From: Janthinobacterium sp. ROICE36
Lineage (GTDB): Bacteria > Pseudomonadota > Gammaproteobacteria > Burkholderiales > Burkholderiaceae_D
DNA: 64,000 nucleotides
Assembly: GCF_002869965.1 (NCBI RefSeq)
Contig: NZ_PEBS01000005.1
Coordinates: forward strand, 1-64,000
Direction: 5' to 3'
Below, one piece after another: positions 1 to 8,050 of the stretch. Under the pieces are notes generated by a model that saw only the letters and a program-made list of their open reading frames with translations, was not told the origin of the DNA and made no database searches. Position numbers and translations under genes: made by a program. Each line of letters opens with the position of its first letter. The stretch's first letter is position 1.

Positions 1-117
1 ATATTACTCACCCGTTCGCCACTCGCCACCAGAGCAAGCTCCGTGCTGCCGTTCGACTTGCATGTGTAAGGCATGCCGCCAGCGTTCAATCTGAGCCAGG
101 ATCAAACTCTTCAGTTT
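1..117 (-). rRNA. 16S ribosomal RNA, 5' end only (gene runs off the left edge)
   Basis: Read on the minus strand, bases 117 down to 1 match the conserved start of bacterial 16S rRNA, including the universal 27F primer region (AGAGTTTGATCCTGGCTCAG) and the helix leading to CGAACGGGTGAGTAATAT. The variable V1 stretch with GGCAGCACGGAGCTTGCTC is of the kind seen in Oxalobacteraceae (Janthinobacterium, Massilia, Duganella). Only about the first 117 nt are inside the window; the rest of the rRNA operon lies to the left. The exact mature 5' end is inferred by analogy with E. coli. Confidence 0.97.
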
Positions 118-503
118 AATCTCTGTTTAATGTCATTTCTGACAGGTCGGACAGTATCACTACCATCCAAATCTTTTGCATTGCAAAAGATTTGCTCACT
201 CAAAAAACTGACAGGCTACTTCCGAAGAAGTATCCTATTTCATTATTTCTTGTGAACATTTGATATTTTAAGCTTTACAGCAATCCGAAGATCGCTGCTG
301 CACTTACATCAAATGCCCACACTTATCGACTGTTAATTGTTAAAGAACGGTATTCGGTGCTGCTTATTTACTGCTCTCGCGCTATGGACAAAGCGTTGTG
401 TTTGTCAGCTGCGAAGAAGGAAGAGTATGAAGCTTTTTCAGCATTTCGTCAACCTTCTTTTTTACCCGCCTCACTCGGCATTTGCATGCATCGTTCAGCG
501 AGG
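118..503 (-). other. rRNA operon leader (transcribed spacer upstream of 16S)
   Basis: No credible protein gene lies between the 16S 5' end and the rRNA promoter, so this roughly 385-nt stretch is taken as the pre-rRNA leader. It contains a perfect 12-bp stem at 168-179 / 183-194 with a 3-nt loop, about 50 nt ahead of the mature 16S end. A boxA element lies further upstream. Short open frames here show no codon bias or ribosome binding site. Leader assignment is inference from position plus promoter. Confidence 0.75.
338..348 (-). promoter_or_regulatory. boxA antitermination element in rRNA leader
   Basis: The minus strand reads GTTCTTTAACA, close to the boxA consensus TGCTCTTTAACA bound by NusB/S10 to make rRNA transcription resistant to Rho. 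It is followed by AATTAACAG and GATAAGTGTGGGC, a leader arrangement I recognise from betaproteobacterial rRNA operons. Confidence 0.75.
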
Positions 504-509
504 GGGCGA

Positions 510-538
510 ATTATAGCCCTGCCACGCACGCCCTGCAA
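510..538 (-). promoter_or_regulatory. rRNA operon sigma70 promoter
   Basis: On the minus strand there is TTGCAG (533-538), a 17-bp spacer and a perfect TATAAT (510-515). It is followed by a GC-rich discriminator TCGCCCCCTCGC, a hallmark of stringently controlled rRNA promoters. Transcription would start near 503 and run into the 16S gene. It is divergent from the sensor kinase gene starting at 742. Confidence 0.8.
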
Positions 539-741
539 GGGCTATTTTGATGCCACAGGCTTTCCTCACCGCCCAGCAAGCCTTGCCTTCACTTCAAGCG
601 CCTTTTTGTGCAGCCTGTCGCAATCGACTGGCGTAGTTCGTGGTCTTTCGGCACAGTGGCAACATCAGACTCTGACGCTACTCAACAAGGGTTAAACTTG
701 CCCGCTGCGTCGATTAACTCTTGTACTTGAAAGTGCCCCCC

Positions 742-2034
742 ATGCTTCCGATTTCCAGCCTGCCCCACTTGTTGAAAACCATCCTCGCTTGGTTGCAACG
801 GGCATTCGACGCGACGACGACCTGGGTTACCCAACTGTCCTGGTGGAAATTTTTCCTGTTCGCGGCGCTGGCCCTGATCGCCGGCTCCATTTTGCAAGAT
901 GAGCTGTTCTCGTCCAGCCAGGAGGAAGAAGTTGTCATCAAGTCGCATAAACGCAGCAGCAAAGGTTCGGGGGATACCAATATCCTGATCGACGATACCG
1001 GCATCCATTTCAACCCCCGCAACAGCAAGAACCGGCGCAGCAGCACAGCCGACGCCGCCAGTGATACGGCCGATGCCGCCGAGGCGGACGAGCAGGCAAA
1101 AGCGGTGCCGCCGACACCGCCCGAACCGCCGGCCGCCCCCGCCAAGCCCAGCTATCCGGTGACCACCAATGCATCAGGGGAAGAAGTCCATATTGGGTTG
1201 CCGCCGCAAATCGGTGAAGAGTTGTCGAACGCCATAGAAGAAGCGGTCGATGATGCGGCAGAACAAAAAGTGTCGCGCTACCATCAGCAAGCCTCGACCT
1301 GGTTCAAGAGCTTTGTCTCGCTGTTGGTATTGGCCCTGTTCGCCATGAAGGCGCTGGTCGGCGGCAAGAAACGCGCCGAAGCGGAGACCGTCACGGCAAA
1401 CGAGGCTGCCGAGCGCGAATCCATGCAGCGCCAACTCAGCGAAGCGAAGATGCAGATGATGCAAGCGCAAGTCGAGCCACACTTCCTGTTCAACACACTT
1501 GCCTCCGTCGAGCACCTGATCCAGGTCGATCCGCCGCGCGCGGCCAAGATGCAGCGCAGCCTGATCCAGTATCTGCGCGCCGTGCTGCCGCAAATGCGCG
1601 ACAACGCCCTGATTACCAACCTGGGCCGCGAAGCGGACATGGTGCAAGCGTACTTGAACTTGCTGAAGATGCGCATGGAAGAACGCCTGACCGTCGATTT
1701 CCAGATTCCCGACGGCCTGCGCAGCGCCGCCTTCCCGCCCATGATGCTGCAATCGATGGTGGAAAATGCCATCAAGCATGGCCTGGAAGTCAAACCGGAA
1801 GGCGGCACCCTACGCATCGTGGCCGAAGTGGCGCACAGCAAGCTGCGCGTCATCGTCACCGATGACGGCCTGGGCTTTGGCGTGGTGCCCAGCGATGGCA
1901 CGGGACTGGGTTTGCCCACCATCCGCGAGCGCCTGAAACTGCTGCATGGCGACCAGGGCAGCCTGACCATCACACCCAACCAGCCTAGCGGTGTGTGCGC
2001 CGTGATCGAAGTGCCATATCAGCTGTCTAAATAA
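742..2034 (+). CDS. LytS/AlgZ-family sensor histidine kinase
   Basis: Membrane histidine kinase of the His_kinase (PF06580) class that phosphorylates a LytTR response regulator; its partner is the next gene. The N-terminal third has two membrane segments (roughly WWKFFLFAALALIAG and FVSLLVLALFAMKAL) flanking a Pro/Ala-rich periplasmic stretch of about 150 residues. The phospho-acceptor region reads QVEPHFLFNTLASVEHL, the N box MVENAIKHGLE, and the G box DDGLGFG...GTGLGLPTIRERL. The protein is 430 aa from ATG 742; an in-frame TTG at 721 would add seven residues, and neither start has a strong Shine-Dalgarno. Its ligand is unknown. It lies divergent to the rRNA operon, 63 nt upstream of the regulator gene. 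Confidence 0.88.
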   Translation: MLPISSLPHLLKTILAWLQRAFDATTTWVTQLSWWKFFLFAALALIAGSILQDELFSSSQEEEVVIKSHKRSSKGSGDTNILIDDTGIHFNPRNSKNRRSSTADAASDTADAAEADEQAKAVPPTPPEPPAAPAKPSYPVTTNASGEEVHIGLPPQIGEELSNAIEEAVDDAAEQKVSRYHQQASTWFKSFVSLLVLALFAMKALVGGKKRAEAETVTANEAAERESMQRQLSEAKMQMMQAQVEPHFLFNTLASVEHLIQVDPPRAAKMQRSLIQYLRAVLPQMRDNALITNLGREADMVQAYLNLLKMRMEERLTVDFQIPDGLRSAAFPPMMLQSMVENAIKHGLEVKPEGGTLRIVAEVAHSKLRVIVTDDGLGFGVVPSDGTGLGLPTIRERLKLLHGDQGSLTITPNQPSGVCAVIEVPYQLSK

Positions 2035-2097
2035 GACAGTTGATAAAAACGCTAAATCATTGAATAATCAATCTTCGCCTGTTCACACTTGAGACCT

Positions 2098-2856
2098 ATG
2101 CCTACCGCTATTATTGCCGACGACGAAAGACTGATGCGCGACCAGTTGCGCCTGCGCCTGGGACAGGCCTGGCCTGAACTGGAAATCATCGGCGAAGCCA
2201 AGAATGGCGACGAAGCGATCGAACTGGTGGAGCAGCTCAAGCCTGACTTTGCTTTCCTCGATATCCGCATGCCAGGCAAGACGGGCATGGAAGCGGCGCA
2301 AGTGATAGGCAGCAAGACCCATATCGTCTTTGTCACGGCCTACGATACCCACGCCGTCGAAGCCTTTGAGCAGGGCGCCGTCGATTATGTGCTCAAGCCG
2401 CCCGAGCATGAGCGCTTGCTGGTGACGGTGGAGCGTCTGAAAATGCACTTGAACAAGCCGGCCCTGGACGTCAACAGCAGCGTCACGGCCATGCTGTCGC
2501 AGCTGGCGGAGAAAATAACAGCCAAGCCCACCTATTTGCAATGGATACAGGCCAGCATCGGCCAGGACTTGCGCATGATCCCCGTAGAAGAGATTTTATT
2601 TTTCCGCTCTGACGAGAAATACACCTGCGTGCAGACAGCCAAGTATGAGGCGCTGATCCGCAAGCCCGTGCGCGACCTGGCCGAAGAGCTCGATCCATCA
2701 TTATTCTGGCAAATCCACCGCGCCACTCTGGTCAACGTGAATGCCATCGAAGGCGTGACACGCGATATCCGCGGCCGTCACCTGGTGCTCATCAAAGGAA
2801 AATCCGACAAGCTCGAAGTGAGCCGCAGCTTCTTGCACCTGTTCAAGCAAATGTAA
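2098..2856 (+). CDS. LytTR response regulator (partner of upstream kinase)
   Basis: DNA-binding response regulator with an N-terminal receiver and C-terminal LytTR domain, the AlgR/LytR architecture. The acidic pocket is IIADDER, the phospho-acceptor is Asp55 in FAFLDIRMPG, and the conserved Lys is in DYVLKPPE. The LytTR domain (about 145-252) contains EEILFFRSDEKYTCVQT and the typical FWQIHRATLVNVNAI motif. The ATG at 2098 is preferred to the in-frame TTG at 2089. The gene follows its kinase by 63 nt, so the two are probably one transcription unit. Target genes cannot be read from this window. Confidence 0.9.
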   Translation: MPTAIIADDERLMRDQLRLRLGQAWPELEIIGEAKNGDEAIELVEQLKPDFAFLDIRMPGKTGMEAAQVIGSKTHIVFVTAYDTHAVEAFEQGAVDYVLKPPEHERLLVTVERLKMHLNKPALDVNSSVTAMLSQLAEKITAKPTYLQWIQASIGQDLRMIPVEEILFFRSDEKYTCVQTAKYEALIRKPVRDLAEELDPSLFWQIHRATLVNVNAIEGVTRDIRGRHLVLIKGKSDKLEVSRSFLHLFKQM

Positions 2857-3014
2857 GTCACTCGCCGCCGCCGGCCCAGGCCGGCACGGCGTATAGCTCT
2901 CTTCTTTCTCCTTCCTGCGCCACATCAAGCCGCGCCTCCCCAGCAGGCATAGGCTATATCAAGTCCCGCCCGCCATTCCTGCCCTGCATTCGTTCACGTT
3001 CGCAAGGAGAACCC

Positions 3015-4205
3015 ATGCCCGACCGAGGCAGTCCCACGCTGCTGCGTATCCTGCCGTTGGGCATGGCAGCGGCGCTATTGCTGTGCTTGTTTCCTCCGCT
3101 GAAGGCCCGCCGACAACGGCAGGCGCGTGGTCAGGCCATTATCGACAGCGCCAGCGACGCCATCATCAGCATCGACAGCGGGCAACTCATCCTGCACGCG
3201 AACGCGGCGGCAGCCAGATTATTCGACGACACGCCAGCCGGCATGCGCGGCATGCGCCTGGGCCACTACATCCTGCGCGACTTGCGCACCCTGGACAGCC
3301 TGGGCAACCACGAGGGCGATCCGCCGTTTGGCGACATCAGCCAGGAGCTGCGCCTGACAGGCCGGCGCGCCACCGATTACACATTGACGGGACGGCGCAG
3401 CGATGGCGCCATGTTTCCCCTCGAAGGTTCGCTCTCCAGCATGCAGGAGGATGGCCAGAGCGTATTTACCGTCATCGTGCGCGACATCAGTGTGCGCCAG
3501 CAAATGCATGAACAGCTGGCCCGCTCCTTTTCACAATTGCGTGAATTGTCGAGCGCGCTGCAATCCATCCGCGAAGAAGAGCGCAAGCATATCGCGCGCG
3601 AACTGCATGACGACCTGGGGCAGTTGCTGGCCACCCTGCGCGTCGACCTGACCCTGGTGCGCCAGCACACGGACACGACCCCGCCCCTGCAGTCCCTGCT
3701 GCACAGCATGGACGGCTTGCTGGTGACGGCGATCACTTCGCTGCGGCGCATCGCCAGCAACCTGCGCCCGCGCGCGCTCGATGAAGGGGGATTGTATTTT
3801 GCACTACAGAAGCTGCGCCACGATTTCCTGCAGCGCCGGGCCGTGCATTTTGAGTTAATGGCCGACGAGGCCGACCTGGTGCTCGACGATGCGCGCAGCA
3901 CGGCCATCTACCGCATCGTGCAAGAAGCGCTGACGAATATCGCCCGCCATGCCGAGGCGAACCACATTACCATCGCCCTGCACCGCATCGACTCTTCGCT
4001 GGCGATCACCATCCAGGATGACGGCTGCGGCATTGCCGAACACGACCTGGAAAAAGCCACGGCCCTGGGACTGCTGGGCATGCGCGAACGGGTGTGGGGC
4101 TTGAATGGCAGCATCCATATCGGCGCCGATAGCAAACTGAGCGGCACACGCATCGACATCTCGCTACCCATGCAGGCAGAGGCGGCTACCGCGGCGCACC
4201 AATAA
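3015..4205 (+). CDS. PAS-domain NarL-type sensor histidine kinase (orphan)
   Basis: 396-aa histidine kinase. One N-terminal membrane segment (LPLGMAAALLLCLFPP) is followed by a PAS domain (about 40-160; TVIVRDISVRQQ ends it). Then come a HisKA_3 dimerisation box with EEERKHIARELHDDLGQ and a HATPase_c domain (IVQEALTNIARHA, QDDGCGI, LGLLGMRERVWGLNG). This is the NarX/UhpB/DegS class that normally pairs with LuxR-type response regulators. No such regulator is adjacent, so it is an orphan here. The start is supported by AAGGAGA seven bases before the ATG. The signal sensed is unknown. Confidence 0.88.
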   Translation: MPDRGSPTLLRILPLGMAAALLLCLFPPLKARRQRQARGQAIIDSASDAIISIDSGQLILHANAAAARLFDDTPAGMRGMRLGHYILRDLRTLDSLGNHEGDPPFGDISQELRLTGRRATDYTLTGRRSDGAMFPLEGSLSSMQEDGQSVFTVIVRDISVRQQMHEQLARSFSQLRELSSALQSIREEERKHIARELHDDLGQLLATLRVDLTLVRQHTDTTPPLQSLLHSMDGLLVTAITSLRRIASNLRPRALDEGGLYFALQKLRHDFLQRRAVHFELMADEADLVLDDARSTAIYRIVQEALTNIARHAEANHITIALHRIDSSLAITIQDDGCGIAEHDLEKATALGLLGMRERVWGLNGSIHIGADSKLSGTRIDISLPMQAEAATAAHQ

Positions 4206-4228
4206 AAAAGGCGCCCGCAGGCGCCCTT
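4204..4228 (-). terminator. intrinsic terminator of the porin gene
   Basis: GGCGCC (4210-4215) pairs with GGCGCC (4220-4225) across a 4-nt loop; on the minus strand the stem is followed by six T. It sits between the convergent kinase and porin genes. Confidence 0.8.
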
Positions 4229-4252
4229 GTCATCCATCACATCAACTGATGC

Positions 4253-5200
4253 TTAGAATTTGTGTGCGATACCAACTTGGTACGAGGTCAGCGACTTGAC
4301 GCGCTCGCGGCCAGCGTAAGCGTACACGTCGGTGCGCTTCGACAGGTGGTAGTCGTAGCCGACGCCGAATTCCTTGATGGTGTCCTGATCCTTGACCTTG
4401 TTGTTGCTTTGCTCTTGCTTGCCATACGACACTTTGGCATCGCCGCCGCCAACTGTATAGTTCAGGCCGATCAGGTAGGACTTGTATTCGCCGCTGGTAA
4501 CCACCTTGGTGTCGCCTTTCGAGTAAGCTGCCGTGATCTTGGCTGGTCCGAATTTATAGCCGCCACCGATGGACCACAGGTCAGCCTTGGCTGCCGTTGC
4601 CGTTGCTTGCACGGCCTTTTCGTAGCCGGCGTGCAAGCTGATCGGGCCATTGTCGTACGTTGCCAGACCGATCACGCCAGCATCAGCGCTGTTGACTTCG
4701 CTCAACACGTATTGCAGGCTGCCCACGAAACCTTCAAAGCTTGGGCTGTTGTAGGTCACGGCATTGTTGACGCGCGAGGTGCCGACGCCCGAACGCAGCA
4801 GGGCTTCATTGTTCTTGCCGACCACGCCATAGGTGTTGAAAGGGTCAACGCGGGCGATGGTGCCATCCACCAGATTCTTGGTGCGGCCCAGGATGGCGGT
4901 ACCGAAAGCGCCTTTCAAGCCCACATAAGCTTGACGGTCGAACAACACGCCTTTTTGCGCGCCGGTGTCGGCCAGGAATTCACTTTCCAGATTGAAAATT
5001 GCGGACAGGCCGCCACCCAGATCTTCCGTGCCCTTGAAACCGAGGCGCGACGCATTGTTTTCGCGTTCCATGGTCGGCTGGCCAGTGGTCTTGGCGATAC
5101 CGAGGTCAACCAGACCATACACGGTGACGTTCGATTGTGCTTGCGCCGTAGCTGCTGCGAAGGTGCCGATGATCAATGCTGCCAGAGTAATTTTTTTCAC
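4253..5200 (-). CDS. Gram-negative general porin (OmpC/Porin_4 type)
   Basis: Outer-membrane trimeric porin giving passive entry of small hydrophilic solutes. The 315-aa precursor has a signal peptide (KKITLAALIIGTFAAATAQA, cleavage before QSNVTVYG), then the betaproteobacterial porin start VTVYGLVDLGI. The loop-3/constriction-type motif RQAYVGLKG and GRTKNLVDG follow, with many alternating beta strands. It ends in a C-terminal aromatic residue (VGIAHKF) needed for BAM-mediated insertion. The start codon is GTG at 5200, preceded by AGAGA. Its leader carries three GAGCTGCTG repeats. It is monocistronic, bounded by an intrinsic terminator. Confidence 0.93.
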   Translation of the reverse strand: MKKITLAALIIGTFAAATAQAQSNVTVYGLVDLGIAKTTGQPTMERENNASRLGFKGTEDLGGGLSAIFNLESEFLADTGAQKGVLFDRQAYVGLKGAFGTAILGRTKNLVDGTIARVDPFNTYGVVGKNNEALLRSGVGTSRVNNAVTYNSPSFEGFVGSLQYVLSEVNSADAGVIGLATYDNGPISLHAGYEKAVQATATAAKADLWSIGGGYKFGPAKITAAYSKGDTKVVTSGEYKSYLIGLNYTVGGGDAKVSYGKQEQSNNKVKDQDTIKEFGVGYDYHLSKRTDVYAYAGRERVKSLTSYQVGIAHKF

Positions 5201-5231
5201 TTGAGATTCTCTACATTAGGTTGGACAAGTT

Positions 5232-5259
5232 GAGCTGCTGCTGAGCTGCTGAGCTGCTG
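5232..5259. repeat. three GAGCTGCTG direct repeats in the porin 5' leader
   Basis: GAGCTGCTG occurs at 5232-5240, 5243-5251 and 5251-5259, the last two sharing one base. On the porin-coding strand this reads as tandem CAGCAGCTC, 32-68 nt upstream of the GTG start, inside the likely mRNA leader. Function unknown. Confidence 0.7.
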
Positions 5260-5351
5260 AACCGAATCATGCCCACGAAATACTTCAACAATATGACATC
5301 GACAAGATGTTGCTTTTTGGCACGATAGCGTGTTACATAAAAACAACAGGC

Positions 5352-5376
5352 AAAAAAAAACCGCCCGAGGGCGGTT
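5352..5376 (-). terminator. intrinsic terminator of the methyltransferase gene
   Basis: A perfect 8-bp stem AACCGCCC (5359-5366) / GGGCGGTT (5369-5376) has nine consecutive A at 5352-5360 on the plus strand, i.e. a T tract for minus-strand transcripts. It lies just downstream of the methyltransferase stop. Confidence 0.85.
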
Positions 5377-5394
5377 GATGTTGCCGTTCCGGCC

Positions 5395-6045
5395 TTACTT
5401 CAGGCGGCAGCTCAGCAGCCAGTAATACTCCAGGCGTTTCATACGGATTTCGCGGGCCGAGTGGGCAAATTTCTTGCGCAGATGGCTATCCGACGGGAAA
5501 TTCTTCAGCACTTCATAGCGCTCGCCCCCATCCGTCGTGCGGAACTGGTGGGTATTGCCTTCCAGGTCAGTGCGCGCGATGACGGTACTGCTGCCATCGA
5601 CATAGGAATTGTCGATCAGCACCAGCAGGATGTCCTTGCCCAGCTTGCTGCGCAATTGCTTCAGGTATTTACCCTGGTCTTCGCGCTTGACGTGCGACCA
5701 CCAGAAACCGGCGAACACGGCCGTGAACTTGCCCAGCAAGTCATCGGGCAAATTGAACGCATCGAGCTTGGCGAAGCTAACGTTGTCGGGCAAGTCGCGG
5801 GCCTGGACCAACGCCAGCATTTCATCGTTGATATCGGTGGCCAGCACGGACTCGGCCGACTCGGCAACCACGTCCGTCCAGTAACCGGTACCACAGGCCA
5901 GTTCCAGCACGGTGTGGCCTTCCAGCACGTCGGCGACCTTGTCGCGCAACACTTCCAGGTCTTCCTGGCGTTCGGGCTTGTCATAAACGCGCTCGTACTG
6001 CTGCGCGATGGTGGCGTAATATTTGGCAAGCTGATCGGTAATCAT
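5395..6045 (-). CDS. class I SAM-dependent methyltransferase
   Basis: 216-aa soluble methyltransferase of the Methyltransf_11/25 kind. Motif I is VLELACGTGYWTD (about residues 46-58), the acidic residue at the end of beta2 is in VLATDINDEML, and a later motif AVFAGFWWSHV lies on beta4. The substrate cannot be deduced; small molecules or a quinone-like ring are typical for the fold. The ATG at 6045 is supported by AAGAGAAGAAAC upstream. It lies 60 nt downstream of cysB on the same strand, so read-through from cysB is possible. It ends at its own terminator. Confidence 0.85.
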   Translation of the reverse strand: MITDQLAKYYATIAQQYERVYDKPERQEDLEVLRDKVADVLEGHTVLELACGTGYWTDVVAESAESVLATDINDEMLALVQARDLPDNVSFAKLDAFNLPDDLLGKFTAVFAGFWWSHVKREDQGKYLKQLRSKLGKDILLVLIDNSYVDGSSTVIARTDLEGNTHQFRTTDGGERYEVLKNFPSDSHLRKKFAHSAREIRMKRLEYYWLLSCRLK

Positions 6046-6105
6046 TGTTTCTTCTCTTCTTAAATAATCTTGGCCAGGCACATCGCCAGGCCGTGTCATG
6101 CATTG

Positions 6106-7047
6106 TTATAGTTCGTAGTGCTCTTTCTCACCGCTCATTGCCTGCTCGATGAGCTTGCGATTCAAGGTCGGCGTCAGCAACTCGATAAAGGTATAGATAT
6201 AGCTGCGCAAATACGCACCCTGCTTGACGGCCACGCGCGACACATTCATGCCGAACAAATGGCCGACAGGGATGGAACGCAAGCCTTTATCGCGCTCGGC
6301 ATCGAAGGCCATACCCGCTATGATACCAATTCCCATGCCCAACTCGACATAAGTCTTGATGACATCGGCATCGATGGCTTCCAGCAAGATGTCCGGTTTC
6401 AGGCCACGCATCACGAAAGCATGGTCGATCTTGTTGCGTCCGGCAAACGCACTGTCATAGGTAATCAGGGGGAAAGCGGCGATTTCTTCCAGGGTCACGG
6501 ACTTCGACTTGAGCAGCGGATGGTCGACCGGCACCACCACCACGTGCTCCCATTGATAGCAAGGCAAGGTAATCAAGCCATCGATGGCGGCGATCGATTC
6601 CGTGGCAATGGCCAGATCGGCCTGGTCGCGCTGCACCATCTCGGCGATCTGGCGCGGGTTGCCTTGCAGCAATGATAATCTGACCTTGGGGAACTTCAGC
6701 ATGAACGCTTGCACGACCTTGGGCAAGGTGTAGCGCGCCTGCGTATGCGTGGTGGCAATGGTAAAGCTGCCGCTGTCCTGCGCCGCGAATTCCTTGCCGA
6801 TGCGTTTCATGCTGTCGATTTCCTGCATGATCAGCTCGACCGATTCCAGCACCAGGCGGCCCGGCTCCGTCAAGCCGCGGATGCGCTTGCCGTGGCGCGT
6901 GAAAATATCCACGCCCAGCTCTTCCTCCAGCTCGATGATGGCTTTCGACACGCCAGGTTGCGAGGTGAACAAGGCCTTGGCGGCGTCCGTCAGGTTATAG
7001 TTCTGCCGGACCGCTTCGCGCACGAAGCGCAGTTGATGGAGATTCAT
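6106..7047 (-). CDS. cysB: CysB-type LysR regulator of sulfur assimilation
   Basis: 313-aa LysR-type transcription factor. The N-terminal winged HTH is typical of CysB/Cbl: MNLHQLRFVREAVRQNYNLT then LFTSQPGVSKAIIELE. The effector domain includes FTIATTHTQARYTLP, the CysB signature around the acetylserine/sulfate pocket, and LGMGIGIIAGMAFD. In enteric bacteria CysB activates cys genes with N-acetylserine and senses sulfur status. Here it is divergent from the sulfate reduction cluster, with 160 bp between the starts, which makes it the likely activator. It could alternatively be the paralogue Cbl/SsuR, which shares the domain. Confidence 0.93.
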   Translation of the reverse strand: MNLHQLRFVREAVRQNYNLTDAAKALFTSQPGVSKAIIELEEELGVDIFTRHGKRIRGLTEPGRLVLESVELIMQEIDSMKRIGKEFAAQDSGSFTIATTHTQARYTLPKVVQAFMLKFPKVRLSLLQGNPRQIAEMVQRDQADLAIATESIAAIDGLITLPCYQWEHVVVVPVDHPLLKSKSVTLEEIAAFPLITYDSAFAGRNKIDHAFVMRGLKPDILLEAIDADVIKTYVELGMGIGIIAGMAFDAERDKGLRSIPVGHLFGMNVSRVAVKQGAYLRSYIYTFIELLTPTLNRKLIEQAMSGEKEHYEL

Positions 7048-7112
7048 TGCTGGTTTGCCCTAGATTGCCGTGATTTGCCGAATTTCCGCCCCACCCATGA
7101 TTTTGCGTTCAT

Positions 7113-7178
7113 GCATATACGCATATCGCATATAAGCAAATGCGTACTTAGTAGTTTGGAATAAACACTAAGTTTATT
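7113..7178. promoter_or_regulatory. candidate CysB operator region between cysB and the cys cluster
   Basis: The divergent intergenic region holds three GCATAT direct repeats at 7113-7118, 7121-7126 and 7128-7133. It also holds a perfect dyad AATAAAC (7160-7166) - ACTAA - GTTTATT (7172-7178), ending 29 bp before the permease ATG. LysR regulators commonly bind AT-rich dyads in such divergent regions. Assignment to CysB is inference. Confidence 0.45.
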
Positions 7179-7207
7179 ACTATTGCGGGTACTTTGGGGG
7201 TGCAAGC

Positions 7208-7981
7208 ATGACTTTGTCTTATATAGTCTCAGGATTTGCCGTAGGATTACTCGTAGGAATGACCGGCGTGGGCGGCGGCTCGCTGATGACACCGTTGCTG
7301 ACCCTGCTGTTTGGCGTGCCACCCTCCATCGCGGTGGGCACCGACCTGGCTTTCGCTTCGATCACCAAGAGCGCCGGCACCCTCACGCACCGCCTGCGCG
7401 GCACCATCCGCTGGGATATCGTCAAGCGCCTGTGCATCGGCGCCCTGCCCGCCGCCGTCGTGGCCACCCTGGCGCTCAAATCGTTCGGTACCCTGTCGCC
7501 GCAAATCGGCCAGATCATCCGTTACTCGATCGCCGCCTCCGTACTGCTGACCGTCGTGGCGTTGATCTTCAAGGGCAGCATGTTGGCTTGGATTAATGCA
7601 CACCCAGAGAAACAATTACAAGGCAACAAGCTTACCGCCGCCACCATCATCGCCGGCGCCGTGCTGGGCGTGCTGGTAACGGTCTCGTCAATCGGCGCCG
7701 GCGCCATCGGCGCCACCCTGCTGGTGATGCTGTATCCACGCATGAGCTCGGCCGAAGTGGCGGGCACCGACATCGCCTACGCCGTGCCCCTGACGGCCAT
7801 CGCCGCCCTGGGCCACTGGTGGCTCGGTTCCATCCACTGGGAATTGCTGGCCTCGCTGCTGGTCGGTTCCCTGCCCGGCATCACGCTCGGCTCCTGGGTG
7901 GCCCGCTCCGTGCCGGAAAAGTTTTTAAGAGTGCTGCTGGCGGTGACCTTGACCGGCGTGGCAATAAAGCTAATCTATTAA
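7208..7981 (+). CDS. TauE/SafE-family membrane permease, probable sulfite/sulfonate exporter
   Basis: 257-aa integral membrane protein with about eight hydrophobic segments in two similar halves, as in the TauE/SafE (DUF81) family. The first half has GFAVGLLVGMTGVGGGSLMTP and TDLAFASITKSAGT; the second has VSSIGAGAIGATLLVML and AGTDIAYAVPLTA. Family members export sulfite, sulfoacetate or related organosulfur anions. As the first gene after the CysB-divergent promoter, a role in handling sulfite or sulfate fits. The ATG at 7208 follows a GGGGG run. Direction of transport is not proven by sequence. Confidence 0.85.
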   Translation: MTLSYIVSGFAVGLLVGMTGVGGGSLMTPLLTLLFGVPPSIAVGTDLAFASITKSAGTLTHRLRGTIRWDIVKRLCIGALPAAVVATLALKSFGTLSPQIGQIIRYSIAASVLLTVVALIFKGSMLAWINAHPEKQLQGNKLTAATIIAGAVLGVLVTVSSIGAGAIGATLLVMLYPRMSSAEVAGTDIAYAVPLTAIAALGHWWLGSIHWELLASLLVGSLPGITLGSWVARSVPEKFLRVLLAVTLTGVAIKLIY

Positions 7982-8050
7982 AGACAAGAGCAGTATCAAG
8001 AACATCATCCCCGGCAATCTTCCAGTACCCCGGCTTTTTTAGGAATTGAT

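Noticed and set aside
357..695. Small open frame in the rRNA leader
   Set aside because: Overlaps the rRNA promoter on the other strand and has no ribosome binding site or similarity to known proteins.
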